Assembly (NCBI RefSeq): GCF_900115735.1
Contig: NZ_FOXO01000012.1
Coordinates: 1 to 64,000, forward strand
DNA from: Butyrivibrio proteoclasticus
Lineage (GTDB): Bacteria > Bacillota > Clostridia > Lachnospirales > Lachnospiraceae
Length of the DNA stretch: 64,000 nt
Direction: 5' to 3'
Below the pieces are notes generated by a model, which did no database searches, was not told the DNA's origin, and was given only the letters and a program-made list of their open reading frames with translations. The position numbers and the translations under genes were made by a program. Below, piece by piece: positions 46,981 to 55,009 of this stretch; the first letter of the stretch is position 1; each line of letters starts with the position of its first letter.

Positions 46981-47128
46981 TCCCTCTCATAAAATCTCAT
47001 AAAAAACTTTTTTATCATAAGAAAAAACCAATCATAAAAACCATCATAATGAGTCGTTTTTTTGTAAAAATAAATTAAAATTTCATAAAATGGACACATT
47101 TTATACATCTTTCTAAAAAGAAAATAAA
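46981..47128. other. AT-rich intergenic region
   Basis: Strongly AT-rich DNA between the pseudogene's broken 5' end and the DtxR terminator. The motif CATAAAA recurs several times on the plus strand. No start codon with ribosome-binding site for the adhesin is present, consistent with loss of its 5' end here. Confidence 0.4.
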
Positions 47129-47159
47129 GACGCAATCACAGTAACACTGCAATTGCGCC
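47129..47159 (-). terminator. Intrinsic terminator downstream of the DtxR-family gene
   Basis: On the minus strand GGCGCAATTGCAGT pairs with ACTGTGATTGCGTC around a 3-nt loop (two internal mismatches), followed by TTTATTTTCTTTTT. It begins about 85 nt after the regulator stop codon. Confidence 0.7.
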
Positions 47160-47243
47160 CAATTATTCCAGAAATTCCATATTCAGTTTTAATCATAAAA
47201 AACATAAAAACTGCTTTCTATAATTCAACAATTAGCATTATAG

Positions 47244-47612
47244 TTATTTTGCATTTTCTTTAACAAATTTTTTTATTCCCTTAAAAGTTTCAGGACTAAT
47301 TATGTGTTCAATCCTGCAAGCATCGTTCTCTGCAATTTCCTCGTTAACTCCAGCCGTAAGCATCAAAAACTTAGTAAGGTTGGTATGCTTTTCATAAACC
47401 TTTTTAGCAGTCTTTAATCCTTCTTCTGTAAGAACAAGCTCGCCATCATTTTCCACAACGATCAGTCCGTTGTCTTTTAAGATTCCTACCGCTCTTGAAA
47501 CGCTAGGTCTTGAAAAGCCAAGCTCATTGGCAACATCGATAGAACGGACCATTCCCTTCTTCTTTTTTAAAAGGTATATTGTCTCGATATAGTCTTCACC
47601 TGATTCGTGCAT
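47244..47612 (-). CDS. DtxR/MntR-family metal-dependent transcriptional repressor
   Basis: A 122-residue regulator: a winged-helix DNA-binding domain (SGEDYIETIYLLKKKKGMV, then SRPSVSRAVGILKDNGLI) and a metal-binding/dimerisation domain with ENDACRIEHIIS, whose Cys, Glu and His match the DtxR/MntR ligand positions. No SH3-like third domain. It probably senses Fe2+ or Mn2+. The start at ATG 47612 is set by AGAGGGG 7 nt upstream. It is 116 nt downstream of the DUF3793 gene and may be the regulator of the palindromes at 48791-48830. Confidence 0.9.
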   Translation of the reverse strand: MHESGEDYIETIYLLKKKKGMVRSIDVANELGFSRPSVSRAVGILKDNGLIVVENDGELVLTEEGLKTAKKVYEKHTNLTKFLMLTAGVNEEIAENDACRIEHIISPETFKGIKKFVKENAK

Positions 47613-47728
47613 CTCAAAACCCCTCTCCACATTTTTTTAATATACAATGTACAGATTTTTCTTTTAATAATAAAATATAATGATATTATATTGCACACAA
47701 TCAATTTTAGCAAGTACTATATCTTTTT

Positions 47729-48274
47729 TTATTCAACTAATTCTTTTATCATACGTTCTGTAGCTTTGTCATACTCTCTAAAAAGCCTTTTAGCAGCCTG
47801 AGAACGACCGTACACTTTCCAATACCCGCTATAAAGATAATTTTTACCTCCGTTGCACATAAAGCCATTAACATCTTCAAGTGGGTACCCCAGTATGATT
47901 CCCATCTCATGTGGAAAATCCATACGTTCCATAAGATAAAGACTATACCTAAAAGAAAACTCCTTTAGCACAGCATCCACATCCGTGCTCTCATACTCCA
48001 GTTTCCTTAAAAAAGAAGCTATCATATTCTTGTTCAGATATTTTGAAAGTCCTTTTCTATTGTAGAGCAAAAGAGTAAGCATCCCATTATTGTTTGATAA
48101 AGTCATTATTTCAACTTCTGTCCCCTTAAGCACATTTAAAACTTCCTCATAATTAATCGCCCTTGTAACAAATAGGGAAGCTATCTTTAGCCCTGCCAAA
48201 ACAGGCGCGCAACTCAGCACCATCATATGTCTTACATTGTTTCTATCGATTTTATTTGCCAATTCTGTACTCAT
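47729..48274 (-). CDS. DUF3793 family protein
   Basis: A 181-residue protein of a Clostridia family with unknown function. Visible family features are HMMVLSCAPVLAGLKIASLF near the N terminus (given in part), LLYNRKGLSKYL, and the C-terminal FPHEMGIILGYPLEDVNGFM and YSGYWKVYGR. These proteins often sit next to flavodoxin and iron-uptake genes, as here: the flavodoxin gene ends 38 nt upstream and a DtxR-type repressor follows. A role linked to metal or redox state is an inference from that context. Confidence 0.85.
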   Translation of the reverse strand: MSTELANKIDRNNVRHMMVLSCAPVLAGLKIASLFVTRAINYEEVLNVLKGTEVEIMTLSNNNGMLTLLLYNRKGLSKYLNKNMIASFLRKLEYESTDVDAVLKEFSFRYSLYLMERMDFPHEMGIILGYPLEDVNGFMCNGGKNYLYSGYWKVYGRSQAAKRLFREYDKATERMIKELVE

Positions 48275-48312
48275 CCCAATTTTTCCTAAGCTTAACTATT
48301 CTCCTCCATATT

Positions 48313-48738
48313 TTAAACAAGAGCCAGGCCAAGATTTTTGCATGCGTCAATAGCCTCATCATCAGGAGCACTATTAGCAATTACTCCCTCATTACCAACT
48401 ACTATCGCACCTGCTGCTTTCATTCTGTCAACCCAGTCGCGCATCCACTGACCATCTCCCCAACCATATGAACCAAAAAGGCCTAATTTCTTGCCAGCAC
48501 ATTGATTTTCAAATGTAGAGATAAACGGCTCAACTACAGATTCCTCTAAAACCTCAGCTCCCATTGCAGGACATCCAAATGCAATAGATGTATCCGATGA
48601 AAGGTCAGATGGACTGATAGCATCAAATGTCACAATCTCAGCCTCTGCGCCACCATGTCTTATTCCATCTGCCACTGCGTTTGCCATAGCCTCAGTATTA
48701 CCACTTCCAGACCAATAAACTACTTTTACTTTGCTCAT
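48313..48738 (-). CDS. Flavodoxin
   Basis: A 141-residue FMN-binding electron carrier. The phosphate loop WSGSGNTEAMA (residues ~9-19) and the FMN-flanking SYGWGDGQWMRDW and FGCPAMGAE loops are clear. Flavodoxins replace ferredoxin when iron is short, which fits the tandem palindromes over its promoter and the DtxR-family gene in the same cluster. The ribosome-binding site is GGAGGAA, 6-7 nt from the ATG. Confidence 0.94.
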   Translation of the reverse strand: MSKVKVVYWSGSGNTEAMANAVADGIRHGGAEAEIVTFDAISPSDLSSDTSIAFGCPAMGAEVLEESVVEPFISTFENQCAGKKLGLFGSYGWGDGQWMRDWVDRMKAAGAIVVGNEGVIANSAPDDEAIDACKNLGLALV

Positions 48739-48781
48739 ACTTATTCCTCCAGTATTCTTATATTTGTAAATGGAAACATAT

Positions 48782-48830
48782 TAGATAAAAGTTAGCTATC
48801 GCTAACACAATAATGTTAGCATATGCTTAC
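48782..48830 (-). promoter_or_regulatory. Promoter and tandem palindromic operators of the flavodoxin cluster
   Basis: Two inverted repeats 8 bp apart: GTTAGC-tatc-GCTAAC (48791-48806) and GTTAGC-atat-GCTTAC (48815-48830). On the minus strand, -35 TTGTGT (48805-48810) and -10 TATCTA (48782-48787), 17 bp apart, place the first palindrome in the spacer and the second just upstream of -35. This is a classic repressor layout. The half-site resembles that of the IdeR/DtxR class (TTAG...CTAA), and a DtxR-family gene lies downstream. Confidence 0.65.
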
Positions 48831-48883
48831 ATGCCTATCAAGGTATTTTGAGGTACATCTATTGAGAAAAAATGTCGGTTACG

Positions 48884-49206
48884 CATGGCTCTGCTTTACT
48901 AATCACAATGCAAGCCTTAATACTTTTGCGTGAAAAGCAGACACAAACTCGAAAATGCTACGCATTTCCTCGTTCGTGTAGCTCGCCATATGGCATAAAT
49001 CATTTTCCAGTGCAAGCACTGAAATGATTTATGCCGCATGGCTCTGCTTTACTAATCACAATGCAACCCCTAATACTTTTGCGTGAAAAGCAGACACAAA
49101 CTCGAAAATGCTACGCATTTCCTCGTTCGTGTAGCTCGCCATATGTCATAAATCATTTTCCAGTGCAAGCACTGAAATGATTTATGCCGCATGGCTCTGC
49201 TTTTCA
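48884..49206. repeat. Tandem duplication of a 153-bp hairpin-rich unit
   Basis: Units at 48884-49036 and 49037-49189 differ by only about four bases; a partial third copy (17 nt) follows from 49190. Each contains a 39-40-nt hairpin with CATAAATCATTT/AAATGATTTATG arms and apex AGTGCAAGCACT, and a smaller ATGCTACGCAT stem. GCGTGAAAAGCAG (48928-48940, 49081-49093) recurs inverted at 49197-49209, so the whole could fold or move as one element. It lies between the rny terminator and the flavodoxin promoter; no gene is seen. Confidence 0.9.
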
Positions 49207-49211
49207 CGCAA

Positions 49212-49241
49212 AAAGAAGCCGTCCTATTGGACGACTTCTTT
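49212..49241 (-). terminator. Intrinsic terminator of rny
   Basis: On the minus strand AAAGAAGTCGTCC pairs with GGACGGCTTCTTT around a 4-nt loop (one mismatch), ending in a run of five T. It begins 3-4 nt after the rny stop codon. Confidence 0.85.
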
Positions 49242-49244
49242 GAA

Positions 49245-50789
49245 TTATTTAGCGTATTCAGTTGCTCTACTCTCTCTAATGATATTAACTTTAATCTGAC
49301 CAGGATATTCCATTTCATCCTCAATCTTCTTGGCAATATCACGAGCCATAAGTACCATATCGGCATCTGAAACCTGCTCAGGAACTACCATTACTCTGAC
49401 TTCTCTACCAGCCTGAATAGCAAATGAGTGATCAACACCCTTAAAGCTATTGGTAATATCCTCGAGTTCTTTTAATCTGGATGTGTAAGTTTCTAAAGTT
49501 TCTCTTCTAGCGCCCGGTCTAGCTGATGAAATTGTATCAGCTGCCTGAACAAGGACTGCTATAAGTGACTGTGGCTCAACATCACCATGATGTGCCTCAA
49601 CCGCATTGATAACGATCTGAGATTCCTTATACTTTTTACAGATATCTACACCAAGCTGAATATGTGAGCCTTCAAGTTCATGGTCAACAGCCTTACCAAT
49701 ATCATGTAAAAGACCTGCCCTCTTAGCAACACGGACATCAAGTCCAAGCTCGGATGCTAAAAGTCCGCAGAGCTGTGCTACCTCAACAGAATGCTTCAAG
49801 CAGTTCTGCCCATAGCTTGTTCTGAACTTCATACGACCAAGAATCTTGATAACTTCAGGATGAAGTCCATGAACTCCTGCCTCAATAGCAGCGTTTTCGC
49901 CTTCTTCTTTGATCTTGGCAGCAACTTCTTTCTGTGCCTTCTCAACCATTTCTTCGATTCTTGCCGGGTGAATTCTTCCATCAACAATAAGTTTCTCAAG
50001 TGCTATACGAGCGACTTCTCGACGTATAGGGTCAAAACCAGAGATTACTACAGCTTCCGGTGTATCATCAATAATAAGATCTACACCAGTCATTGTTTCA
50101 AGAGTTCTAATGTTTCTACCTTCTCTACCGATGATTCTACCTTTCATCTCATCGTTAGGAAGCTGAACTACTGATATTGTAGTTTCAGAAACATGGTCAG
50201 CTGCACAACGCTGAATTGCGTTAACAACTATCTCCTTAGCCCTCTTATCTGCTTCTTCCTTTGCCTCAGCTTCCATGTTTTTGATCATGACAGCTGATTC
50301 GTGTTTTACATCATCTTCGACAATTTTTAAAAGATACTCTTTTGCCTGCTCGGAGGTTAAGCCAGAGATTTTTTCAAGTTCCTGTATCCTCTGTTCGTTT
50401 AGCTTTGCAACCTCTTCACTCTTCTTGCTAAGTGCCTCTTCACGGGCATTTAAGCTTTGCTCTTTTCTTTCAATCGCTTCAGATCTTTTTTCGACGTTTT
50501 CCTCTTTCTGCTGAATCCTTCTCTCGGTACGCTGAACCTCATTACGACGGTCCTTTACTTCTTTCTCGAGATCATTACGTGTTTTCAGTGCCTCTTCCTT
50601 TACTTCAAGAAGTTTCTCACGCTTCGTTTCTTCGGCAGTTTTGAGTGCTTCGTCAATAATCTTTCTTGCCCTTTCCTCTGCACTTCCGATCTTACCCTCA
50701 GTTACTTTTTTCTGATAGCCTGTGGATATGAACCATGCTGCAACAAAAGCGACAAGAGCTGCTACTACTGCAATAATAACAGTGGTCAT
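49245..50789 (-). CDS. rny: Ribonuclease Y
   Basis: Membrane-anchored endoribonuclease that starts mRNA decay in Firmicutes. The 514 residues run: an N-terminal transmembrane helix ([18 protein letters not shown]), a long charged coiled coil (~30-200), a KH domain with [20 protein letters not shown], and an HD domain with [12 protein letters not shown]. The ribosome-binding site AGGAGG lies in a small hairpin with CTCCT just before the start codon. It is followed at once by its own terminator. Confidence 0.95.
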   Translation of the reverse strand: MTTVIIAVVAALVAFVAAWFISTGYQKKVTEGKIGSAEERARKIIDEALKTAEETKREKLLEVKEEALKTRNDLEKEVKDRRNEVQRTERRIQQKEENVEKRSEAIERKEQSLNAREEALSKKSEEVAKLNEQRIQELEKISGLTSEQAKEYLLKIVEDDVKHESAVMIKNMEAEAKEEADKRAKEIVVNAIQRCAADHVSETTISVVQLPNDEMKGRIIGREGRNIRTLETMTGVDLIIDDTPEAVVISGFDPIRREVARIALEKLIVDGRIHPARIEEMVEKAQKEVAAKIKEEGENAAIEAGVHGLHPEVIKILGRMKFRTSYGQNCLKHSVEVAQLCGLLASELGLDVRVAKRAGLLHDIGKAVDHELEGSHIQLGVDICKKYKESQIVINAVEAHHGDVEPQSLIAVLVQAADTISSARPGARRETLETYTSRLKELEDITNSFKGVDHSFAIQAGREVRVMVVPEQVSDADMVLMARDIAKKIEDEMEYPGQIKVNIIRESRATEYAK

Positions 50790-50792
50790 TAC

Positions 50793-50805
50793 AGGAGCAC
50801 CTCCT
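50793..50805 (-). promoter_or_regulatory. Hairpin sequestering the rny ribosome-binding site
   Basis: On the minus strand AGGAG-GTG-CTCCT forms a 5-bp stem that contains the Shine-Dalgarno AGGAG itself, 3 nt upstream of the rny ATG region. Initiation would need this stem to open. The stem is short, so the effect may be modest. Confidence 0.45.
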
Positions 50806-50953
50806 TATTCAATTTTCATTGTACAATATCTTGTATAGAGAGCCTAAAAAAATCCCTCTTTAATACAATTTTACAACACTTTAAATTTTACCTTTTATAA
50901 ATGGCAGTGTCAAGAAGCGCAAATAGGATAAAGTCAGAAAATTAAAAGAAAAA

Positions 50954-51574
50954 TTAAAAGTTATCCATTGCTTTTTTCACAATATCCATGCTATATCCTT
51001 TTCTAAGCAAAAATGCCATGATTTTTTGCTTTTCTTTGTATTCCATCTCAGGATCATAGTGTTTTTTTTGTAATAAATGGTTTATCTGATTAAACTCAGT
51101 CTCAGAAACGCTTTCAAAAAGCCCCTCATTCTCAAGTTCATCAAATATATCTAAAACAGTCTGTTTATCAATTCCTTTGGCCGAAAGATCCTGAATAACT
51201 CTATTCTTACTTCTGTTTTCGATATGATATATTATATAGTCTCTCGCAAATCTTTGGTCATCAAGATATCTGTATGATTTAACATACTCTATTGCCGCAT
51301 CAATAGCATCATCTGAATATAAGCCTTCTGAAAGCTTATCTCTAAGCTTTTTTTCAGTATAATCTTTCTTCTGCAAAAGATTCATTGCTCTCTTAATAGC
51401 TCTTTTTGGAAGAAGTTCTTTTGTTATCGTTTCGTATGCGCTTTCTGATAATTCATTGTCAATCTTGATATTGTAATCTCTTAACTCACCTTTATAAAGA
51501 AGGAACGCAAACTCACCATCGATGTAAACTTTACTTCTTTTTTTATCAAATTCAATTATGTCTGAAATTATCAC
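50954..51574 (-). CDS. recX: Recombination regulator RecX
   Basis: A 206-residue modulator of RecA filaments. It consists of repeated three-helix units, seen as AMNLLQKKDYTEKKLRDKL, then YVKSYRYLDDQRFARDYI, IQDLSAKGIDKQTV and the final EKQKIMAFLLRKGYSMDIVKKAM (given in part). RecX is often directly downstream of recA; here 2 kb, including a nuclease gene and repeats, separates them. It precedes rny by 164 nt. Confidence 0.93.
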   Translation of the reverse strand: MIISDIIEFDKKRSKVYIDGEFAFLLYKGELRDYNIKIDNELSESAYETITKELLPKRAIKRAMNLLQKKDYTEKKLRDKLSEGLYSDDAIDAAIEYVKSYRYLDDQRFARDYIIYHIENRSKNRVIQDLSAKGIDKQTVLDIFDELENEGLFESVSETEFNQINHLLQKKHYDPEMEYKEKQKIMAFLLRKGYSMDIVKKAMDNF

Positions 51575-51951
51575 TTATTTATCCTCACTTAATTAGTGAA
51601 TGTAATTTATATTGGTAATTGATGTTTAGCTTTTTCCCAAACTCTTTCCGGTAATAGCGCCATCCTTGAAACCAAAAAACAAAAATTCTCATATGCTATT
51701 ATCGATATCAATAAACTCATGAGCGGCTGATACAATGCTACTTTCTTATAAAGTGTAGCATTCTGACTTTGGCTTTTCAAGGAACCCCCTGCAATTGAAT
51801 GTTGGCTGCTTTTTTACTTCTTACTGCATTTCCCGTTTTTAACTTTTTTTGCTTTTAAAGTATTTTTTGCTTTTAAAATATTTTTCGCTTTTTAATCTAT
51901 TACCCCCGGCTTTAAATCTACGAGCACTTAACCCAATGTTTTTTTGAATAC
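51575..51951. other. Intergenic region with one hairpin and poly-T-rich motif repeats
   Basis: No gene visible. It holds a hairpin AATGCTAC/GTGTAGCATT near 51736-51763 and, at 51847-51896, three copies of a TTTTTGCTTTTAAA-like motif. It forms the left part of the unusual DNA between recX and recA. Confidence 0.45.
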
Positions 51952-52770
51952 TCATAACAGGTATTCCTCTATCTTACACTTGATCATCACGGAGCTAAGC
52001 GGAAACCTTGCTGATTCAAAGGTTGCTATAAAATTATCCCCAAACTTATATCCATTCTTTTCATAAGCATTTATCTTCGCAATAGTACTATTGGCATAAT
52101 CCGGATTATCCATCATTCCAAAGTGCTCCCAAATAATTACTCTTCTTCGCCTTAAATTCAAACAATAAAAGTCCGGATGAACAGTGCCAAAACCTTTGAG
52201 ATTTAAAGGAAATTCATAGTGATATAAAACTCCCTTTTGTTCTATCAAATTCGAAATCAACAGTTCTGCTTTTGATCTGACTCTGACTCCATTATTTGAA
52301 ATGAACTCGGTACTGTCTTCTGAAAATGAAAGACCTTCATATTTAACAGCCTTCCAGCTTTCTATCAGCTGCATATCTGTCTTCATTATTGGTGTAATAA
52401 ACTTTTGCCGTTTCGGAGTAAAGTTATCATAAACTTTTGTAATACCGAACTTTTCAAGCCTATAAATATAATGCTTAAGTTGTGTAAGTTCCGCGTCAGC
52501 AGCATCATAGACCTTTTTGTCATAATCACGTTGGATGATTCTCCTTGCAAGATTCTTCTGGCTTTGGGGAATATATTTTCCGTTTTTATCTTGAGGATTC
52601 TCTCTAATATAATACTGATCGACTCCATTGCTTTTTTGAATTCTTATTACTCCTTTTGGGGCTTTATTTAATTCCTCAGCCTTTGAAGATATTAGTTCCT
52701 GGAGCTTATATTTCCTTTCTTCCAACATAGTGAGTATATCCTGCCTCCAATAATTATCTTGATATATCAA
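51952..52770 (-). CDS. Predicted PD-(D/E)XK-type nuclease, uncharacterised family
   Basis: A 272-residue protein I cannot assign to a named family. The first ~130 residues are helical and charged. The C-terminal part has a restriction-endonuclease-like layout: VRSKAELLISNLIEQKG (conserved Glu), then HPDFYCLNLRRRRVIIWEHFG (given whole only here in parts: HPDF, then VIIWEHFGMMDNPDY), i.e. E...D...ExH. The start is TTG at 52770, with GGGAGG 5-6 nt upstream; no good ATG exists. It lies between recX and recA, directly downstream of the 75-bp array. Nuclease activity is inferred. Confidence 0.65.
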   Translation of the reverse strand: MIYQDNYWRQDILTMLEERKYKLQELISSKAEELNKAPKGVIRIQKSNGVDQYYIRENPQDKNGKYIPQSQKNLARRIIQRDYDKKVYDAADAELTQLKHYIYRLEKFGITKVYDNFTPKRQKFITPIMKTDMQLIESWKAVKYEGLSFSEDSTEFISNNGVRVRSKAELLISNLIEQKGVLYHYEFPLNLKGFGTVHPDFYCLNLRRRRVIIWEHFGMMDNPDYANSTIAKINAYEKNGYKFGDNFIATFESARFPLSSVMIKCKIEEYLL

Positions 52771-52804
52771 TGTTACCTCCCTTTTTGTACTTATTCTTGT
52801 TTAT

Positions 52805-53206
52805 AGGACGTAGTATAAGGCAATTACATCTAGGTCTACCGACGAATTTACGTCCTCGTTGTCCCTCATGCTTGCTTTTGGGACGTAGTGTCTGGCGATT
52901 ATCTTTAGGTCTACCGCCAAATTTACGTCCTTGATGTCCCTCGTGCTTGCTTTTGGGACGTAGTGTCTGGCGATTATCTTTAGGTCTACCACCAAATTTA
53001 CGTCCTCGTTGTCCCTCATGCTTGCTTTTGGGACGTAGTGTCTGGCGATTATCTTTAGGTCTACCGCCAAATTTACGTCCTTGATGTCCCTCGTGCTTGC
53101 TTTTGGGACGTAGTGTCTGGCGATTATCTTTAGGTCTACCACCAAATTTACGTCCTTGATGTCACTCATGCTTGTTTGTGGGACGTAGTGTAAGGCAATT
53201 ACATCT
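52805..53206 (-). repeat. 75-bp tandem array, five units plus a partial
   Basis: Units start at about 52805, 52880, 52955, 53030 and 53105, with a partial from 53180. Each begins GGACGTAG and pairs GGACGTA with TACGTCC about 36 nt on; TGGCG/CGCCA forms an inner stem in some units. Two unit types alternate. An uninterrupted reading frame crosses the array on the minus strand (53169-52801; period 25 residues, RHYVPKAS), but it has no ribosome-binding site and all four differences between the two main unit types change the amino acid. I therefore list it as a repeat, not a gene. Confidence 0.85.
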
Positions 53207-53327
53207 GTAAATTACGCGTAAATTAAATCGCAAGTACATAACATCGATGTAATCACCACAATTACCTTTTTATTTGCCGGATTAAATAATATAGTTGAAT
53301 AGGGTACGCTGAATTTGCGTAGAAAAT

Positions 53328-53347
53328 CGGTGGCCGGACGGCCACCG
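53328..53347 (-). terminator. GC-rich hairpin, possible terminator
   Basis: CGGTGGCC-GGAC-GGCCACCG is a perfect 8-bp stem in AT-rich DNA; on the minus strand ATTTTCT follows. It could end transcription coming from recA before the repeat array, but the T-run is short. Confidence 0.45.
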
Positions 53348-53467
53348 ATAAATGAGTTTAACATAAAGAATCTAAAGAATGAGTCCAAATATACGAACAT
53401 AAGCAATATCGAAACATCAGCTTTCATATACTTGATAAAACATCAGCTTTCAAATATCAGATAGAGC

Positions 53468-53614
53468 ATGACTTCTTGAACTAAATTTCAGAAATCCGCA
53501 TATACTGCGGATTTCGTGAGAATATGAGTATAGAGTCAACCAAGCCTCATCGACGAAGTCGATTTAAATTGGCTTGGTTGATGCATTCTTGAATTGTTGA
53601 TTCAAGAATGCATA
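53468..53614 (-). repeat. 147-bp structured dispersed repeat, copy 2
   Basis: Partner of 8669-8815, same length and orientation with four substitutions by eye. The same three hairpins are intact. It ends 6 nt before the recA stop codon, so it too is transcribed as the immediate 3' tail of a gene. Confidence 0.9.
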
Positions 53615-53620
53615 CTCTAA

Positions 53621-54742
53621 TTACTTAGACGCCTTACTCTTTTTGGCAGAAGTCTTTTCTCCATCTGCAGAATCAGCTAAAGCAGAATCATCGCTATTTG
53701 CGACTTTGTCAGCAGTTGTTGCAGCGGAAGCTGCTGAAAAATTATCTACAGGCAATCCGTAATGTGCACGAACCTTTGCTTCTATATCGTCTCTGATCTG
53801 AGGGTTGTTCTCAAGGTAGAGCTTAGCATTCTCACGTCCCTGTCCAATCTTTTCTCCCTCGTATTGATACCATGCGCCACTCTTATTGACAATATCAACA
53901 CCTGCAGCCAGGTCAAGGATATCACCTGTAGCTGAAATTCCCTTGCCGAACATAATATCAAACTCAGCCTCTTTAAAAGGAGGAGCAATTTTGTTCTTGA
54001 CTACCTTAACTCTTGTTCTATTACCAATGTTCTCTCCATTCTGCTTAATAGCCTCAATTCGACGAACATCCATACGAACAGAGGAATAGAACTTAAGAGC
54101 ACGTCCACCTGTTGTAGTCTCAGGATTACCAAACATTACACCAACTTTTTCACGAAGCTGATTGATAAATACTACCGTACAATTTGACTTACTAATTACT
54201 GCAGTAAGTTTACGGAGAGCTTGTGACATAAGTCTCGCCTGAAGACCCACATGGGAATCTCCCATATCTCCGTCGATTTCTGCTTTTGGAACAAGGGCTG
54301 CAACTGAGTCAACCACAACTATATCGATAGCACCTGAGCGTACCATAGTCTCTGTGATTTCAAGAGCCTGCTCGCCACTGTCAGGTTGTGAAATATACAA
54401 ATTATCAACATCAACACCGATATTCTTGGCATATACAGGATCAAGAGCATGTTCTGCATCAATGAATCCGGCTATACCTCCGCGCTTCTGTACTTCTGCT
54501 ATCATATGCAGTGTAACTGTTGTCTTACCACTGGACTCAGGTCCGTAGATTTCAATAATTCTCCCCTTAGGAATGCCACCAAGACCAAGTGCAATATCAA
54601 GACTAAGTGATCCTGTTGGGATAGTTTCTATATTCATAGTATCTGATGAGTCGCCAAGCTTCATAACTGCGCCCTTACCGAACTGTTTCTCAATCTGTCC
54701 AAGAGCTGCCTCTAATGCTTTTTGTTTATCTTCTCTTTCCAT
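53621..54742 (-). CDS. recA: Recombinase RecA
   Basis: DNA strand-exchange and SOS co-protease. The 373 residues show the N-terminal helix ([19 protein letters not shown]), Walker [33 protein letters not shown], the L2-region signature and [15 protein letters not shown], and a C-terminal domain ending in a basic, low-complexity tail ([11 protein letters not shown]). AAAGGAG lies 7 nt before the ATG. Two SOS boxes overlap its promoter. Confidence 0.97.
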   Translation of the reverse strand: MEREDKQKALEAALGQIEKQFGKGAVMKLGDSSDTMNIETIPTGSLSLDIALGLGGIPKGRIIEIYGPESSGKTTVTLHMIAEVQKRGGIAGFIDAEHALDPVYAKNIGVDVDNLYISQPDSGEQALEITETMVRSGAIDIVVVDSVAALVPKAEIDGDMGDSHVGLQARLMSQALRKLTAVISKSNCTVVFINQLREKVGVMFGNPETTTGGRALKFYSSVRMDVRRIEAIKQNGENIGNRTRVKVVKNKIAPPFKEAEFDIMFGKGISATGDILDLAAGVDIVNKSGAWYQYEGEKIGQGRENAKLYLENNPQIRDDIEAKVRAHYGLPVDNFSAASAATTADKVANSDDSALADSADGEKTSAKKSKASK

Positions 54743-54758
54743 ACCAATCTCCTTTTAA

Positions 54759-54810
54759 GAACATTCGTTCTGTATATAAACATACTAAAACAAGTGTTCG
54801 ATTGTGTCAA
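54759..54810 (-). promoter_or_regulatory. lexA box: recA promoter with two SOS (LexA) boxes
   Basis: On the minus strand, perfect -35 TTGACA (54805-54810), 17 bp, -10 TAGTAT (54782-54787). The spacer holds GAACACTTGTTT (54788-54799), close to the Gram-positive box GAAC-N4-GTTC; a perfect copy, GAACGAATGTTC (54759-54770), follows around the start site. LexA binding here would block transcription. Confidence 0.85.
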
Positions 54811-54889
54811 TATTTTTTATACAAATTTGAAAATTCTTTTTAATTACTCCTTGAAATTCCCGGCAGAAATGCCAAAAAGATCTGTCTGC

Positions 54890-54970
54890 ATACAGCATCT
54901 GATAAATGCTGTATTATCATATCCCCTTAGAACATACACAAGTCATTGCCAAAGAAAGGCAATGACTTGA
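54890..54970. other. Two hairpins between the J-domain gene and recA
   Basis: ATACAGCAT/ATGCTGTAT (54890-54914) and AAGTCATTGCC/GGCAATGACTT (54942-54970) are clear stems. Neither is followed by a good T-run on the minus strand, so termination of the J-domain transcript is possible but not certain. Confidence 0.5.
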
Positions 54971-55009
54971 TAAAGGTTATCATATAAATACTTTGTTGTC
55001 AAAAATTTT

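Noticed and set aside
46887..47135. An 82-residue protein in another frame over the adhesin 5' end.
   Set aside because: Its upstream part is AT-rich non-coding DNA, and its downstream part overlaps clear adhesin coding sequence in a different frame.
52801..53169. A 122-residue repeat protein read through the 75-bp array on the minus strand.
   Set aside because: No ribosome-binding site, and the four differences between the main units all change amino acids; the open frame follows from a unit length divisible by three.
52805..53206. CRISPR array.
   Set aside because: Units are near-identical along their whole 75 bp with no variable spacers, and no cas genes are present.
53212..53427. 71-residue minus-strand frame upstream of the 75-bp array.
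   Set aside because: It runs straight through the perfect GC-rich hairpin at 53328-53347, has no ribosome-binding site and no family likeness.
54974..55002. A second recA promoter: perfect TTGACA at 54997-55002.
   Set aside because: The matching -10 is poor (TAACCT), and a much better promoter with SOS boxes lies closer to recA.
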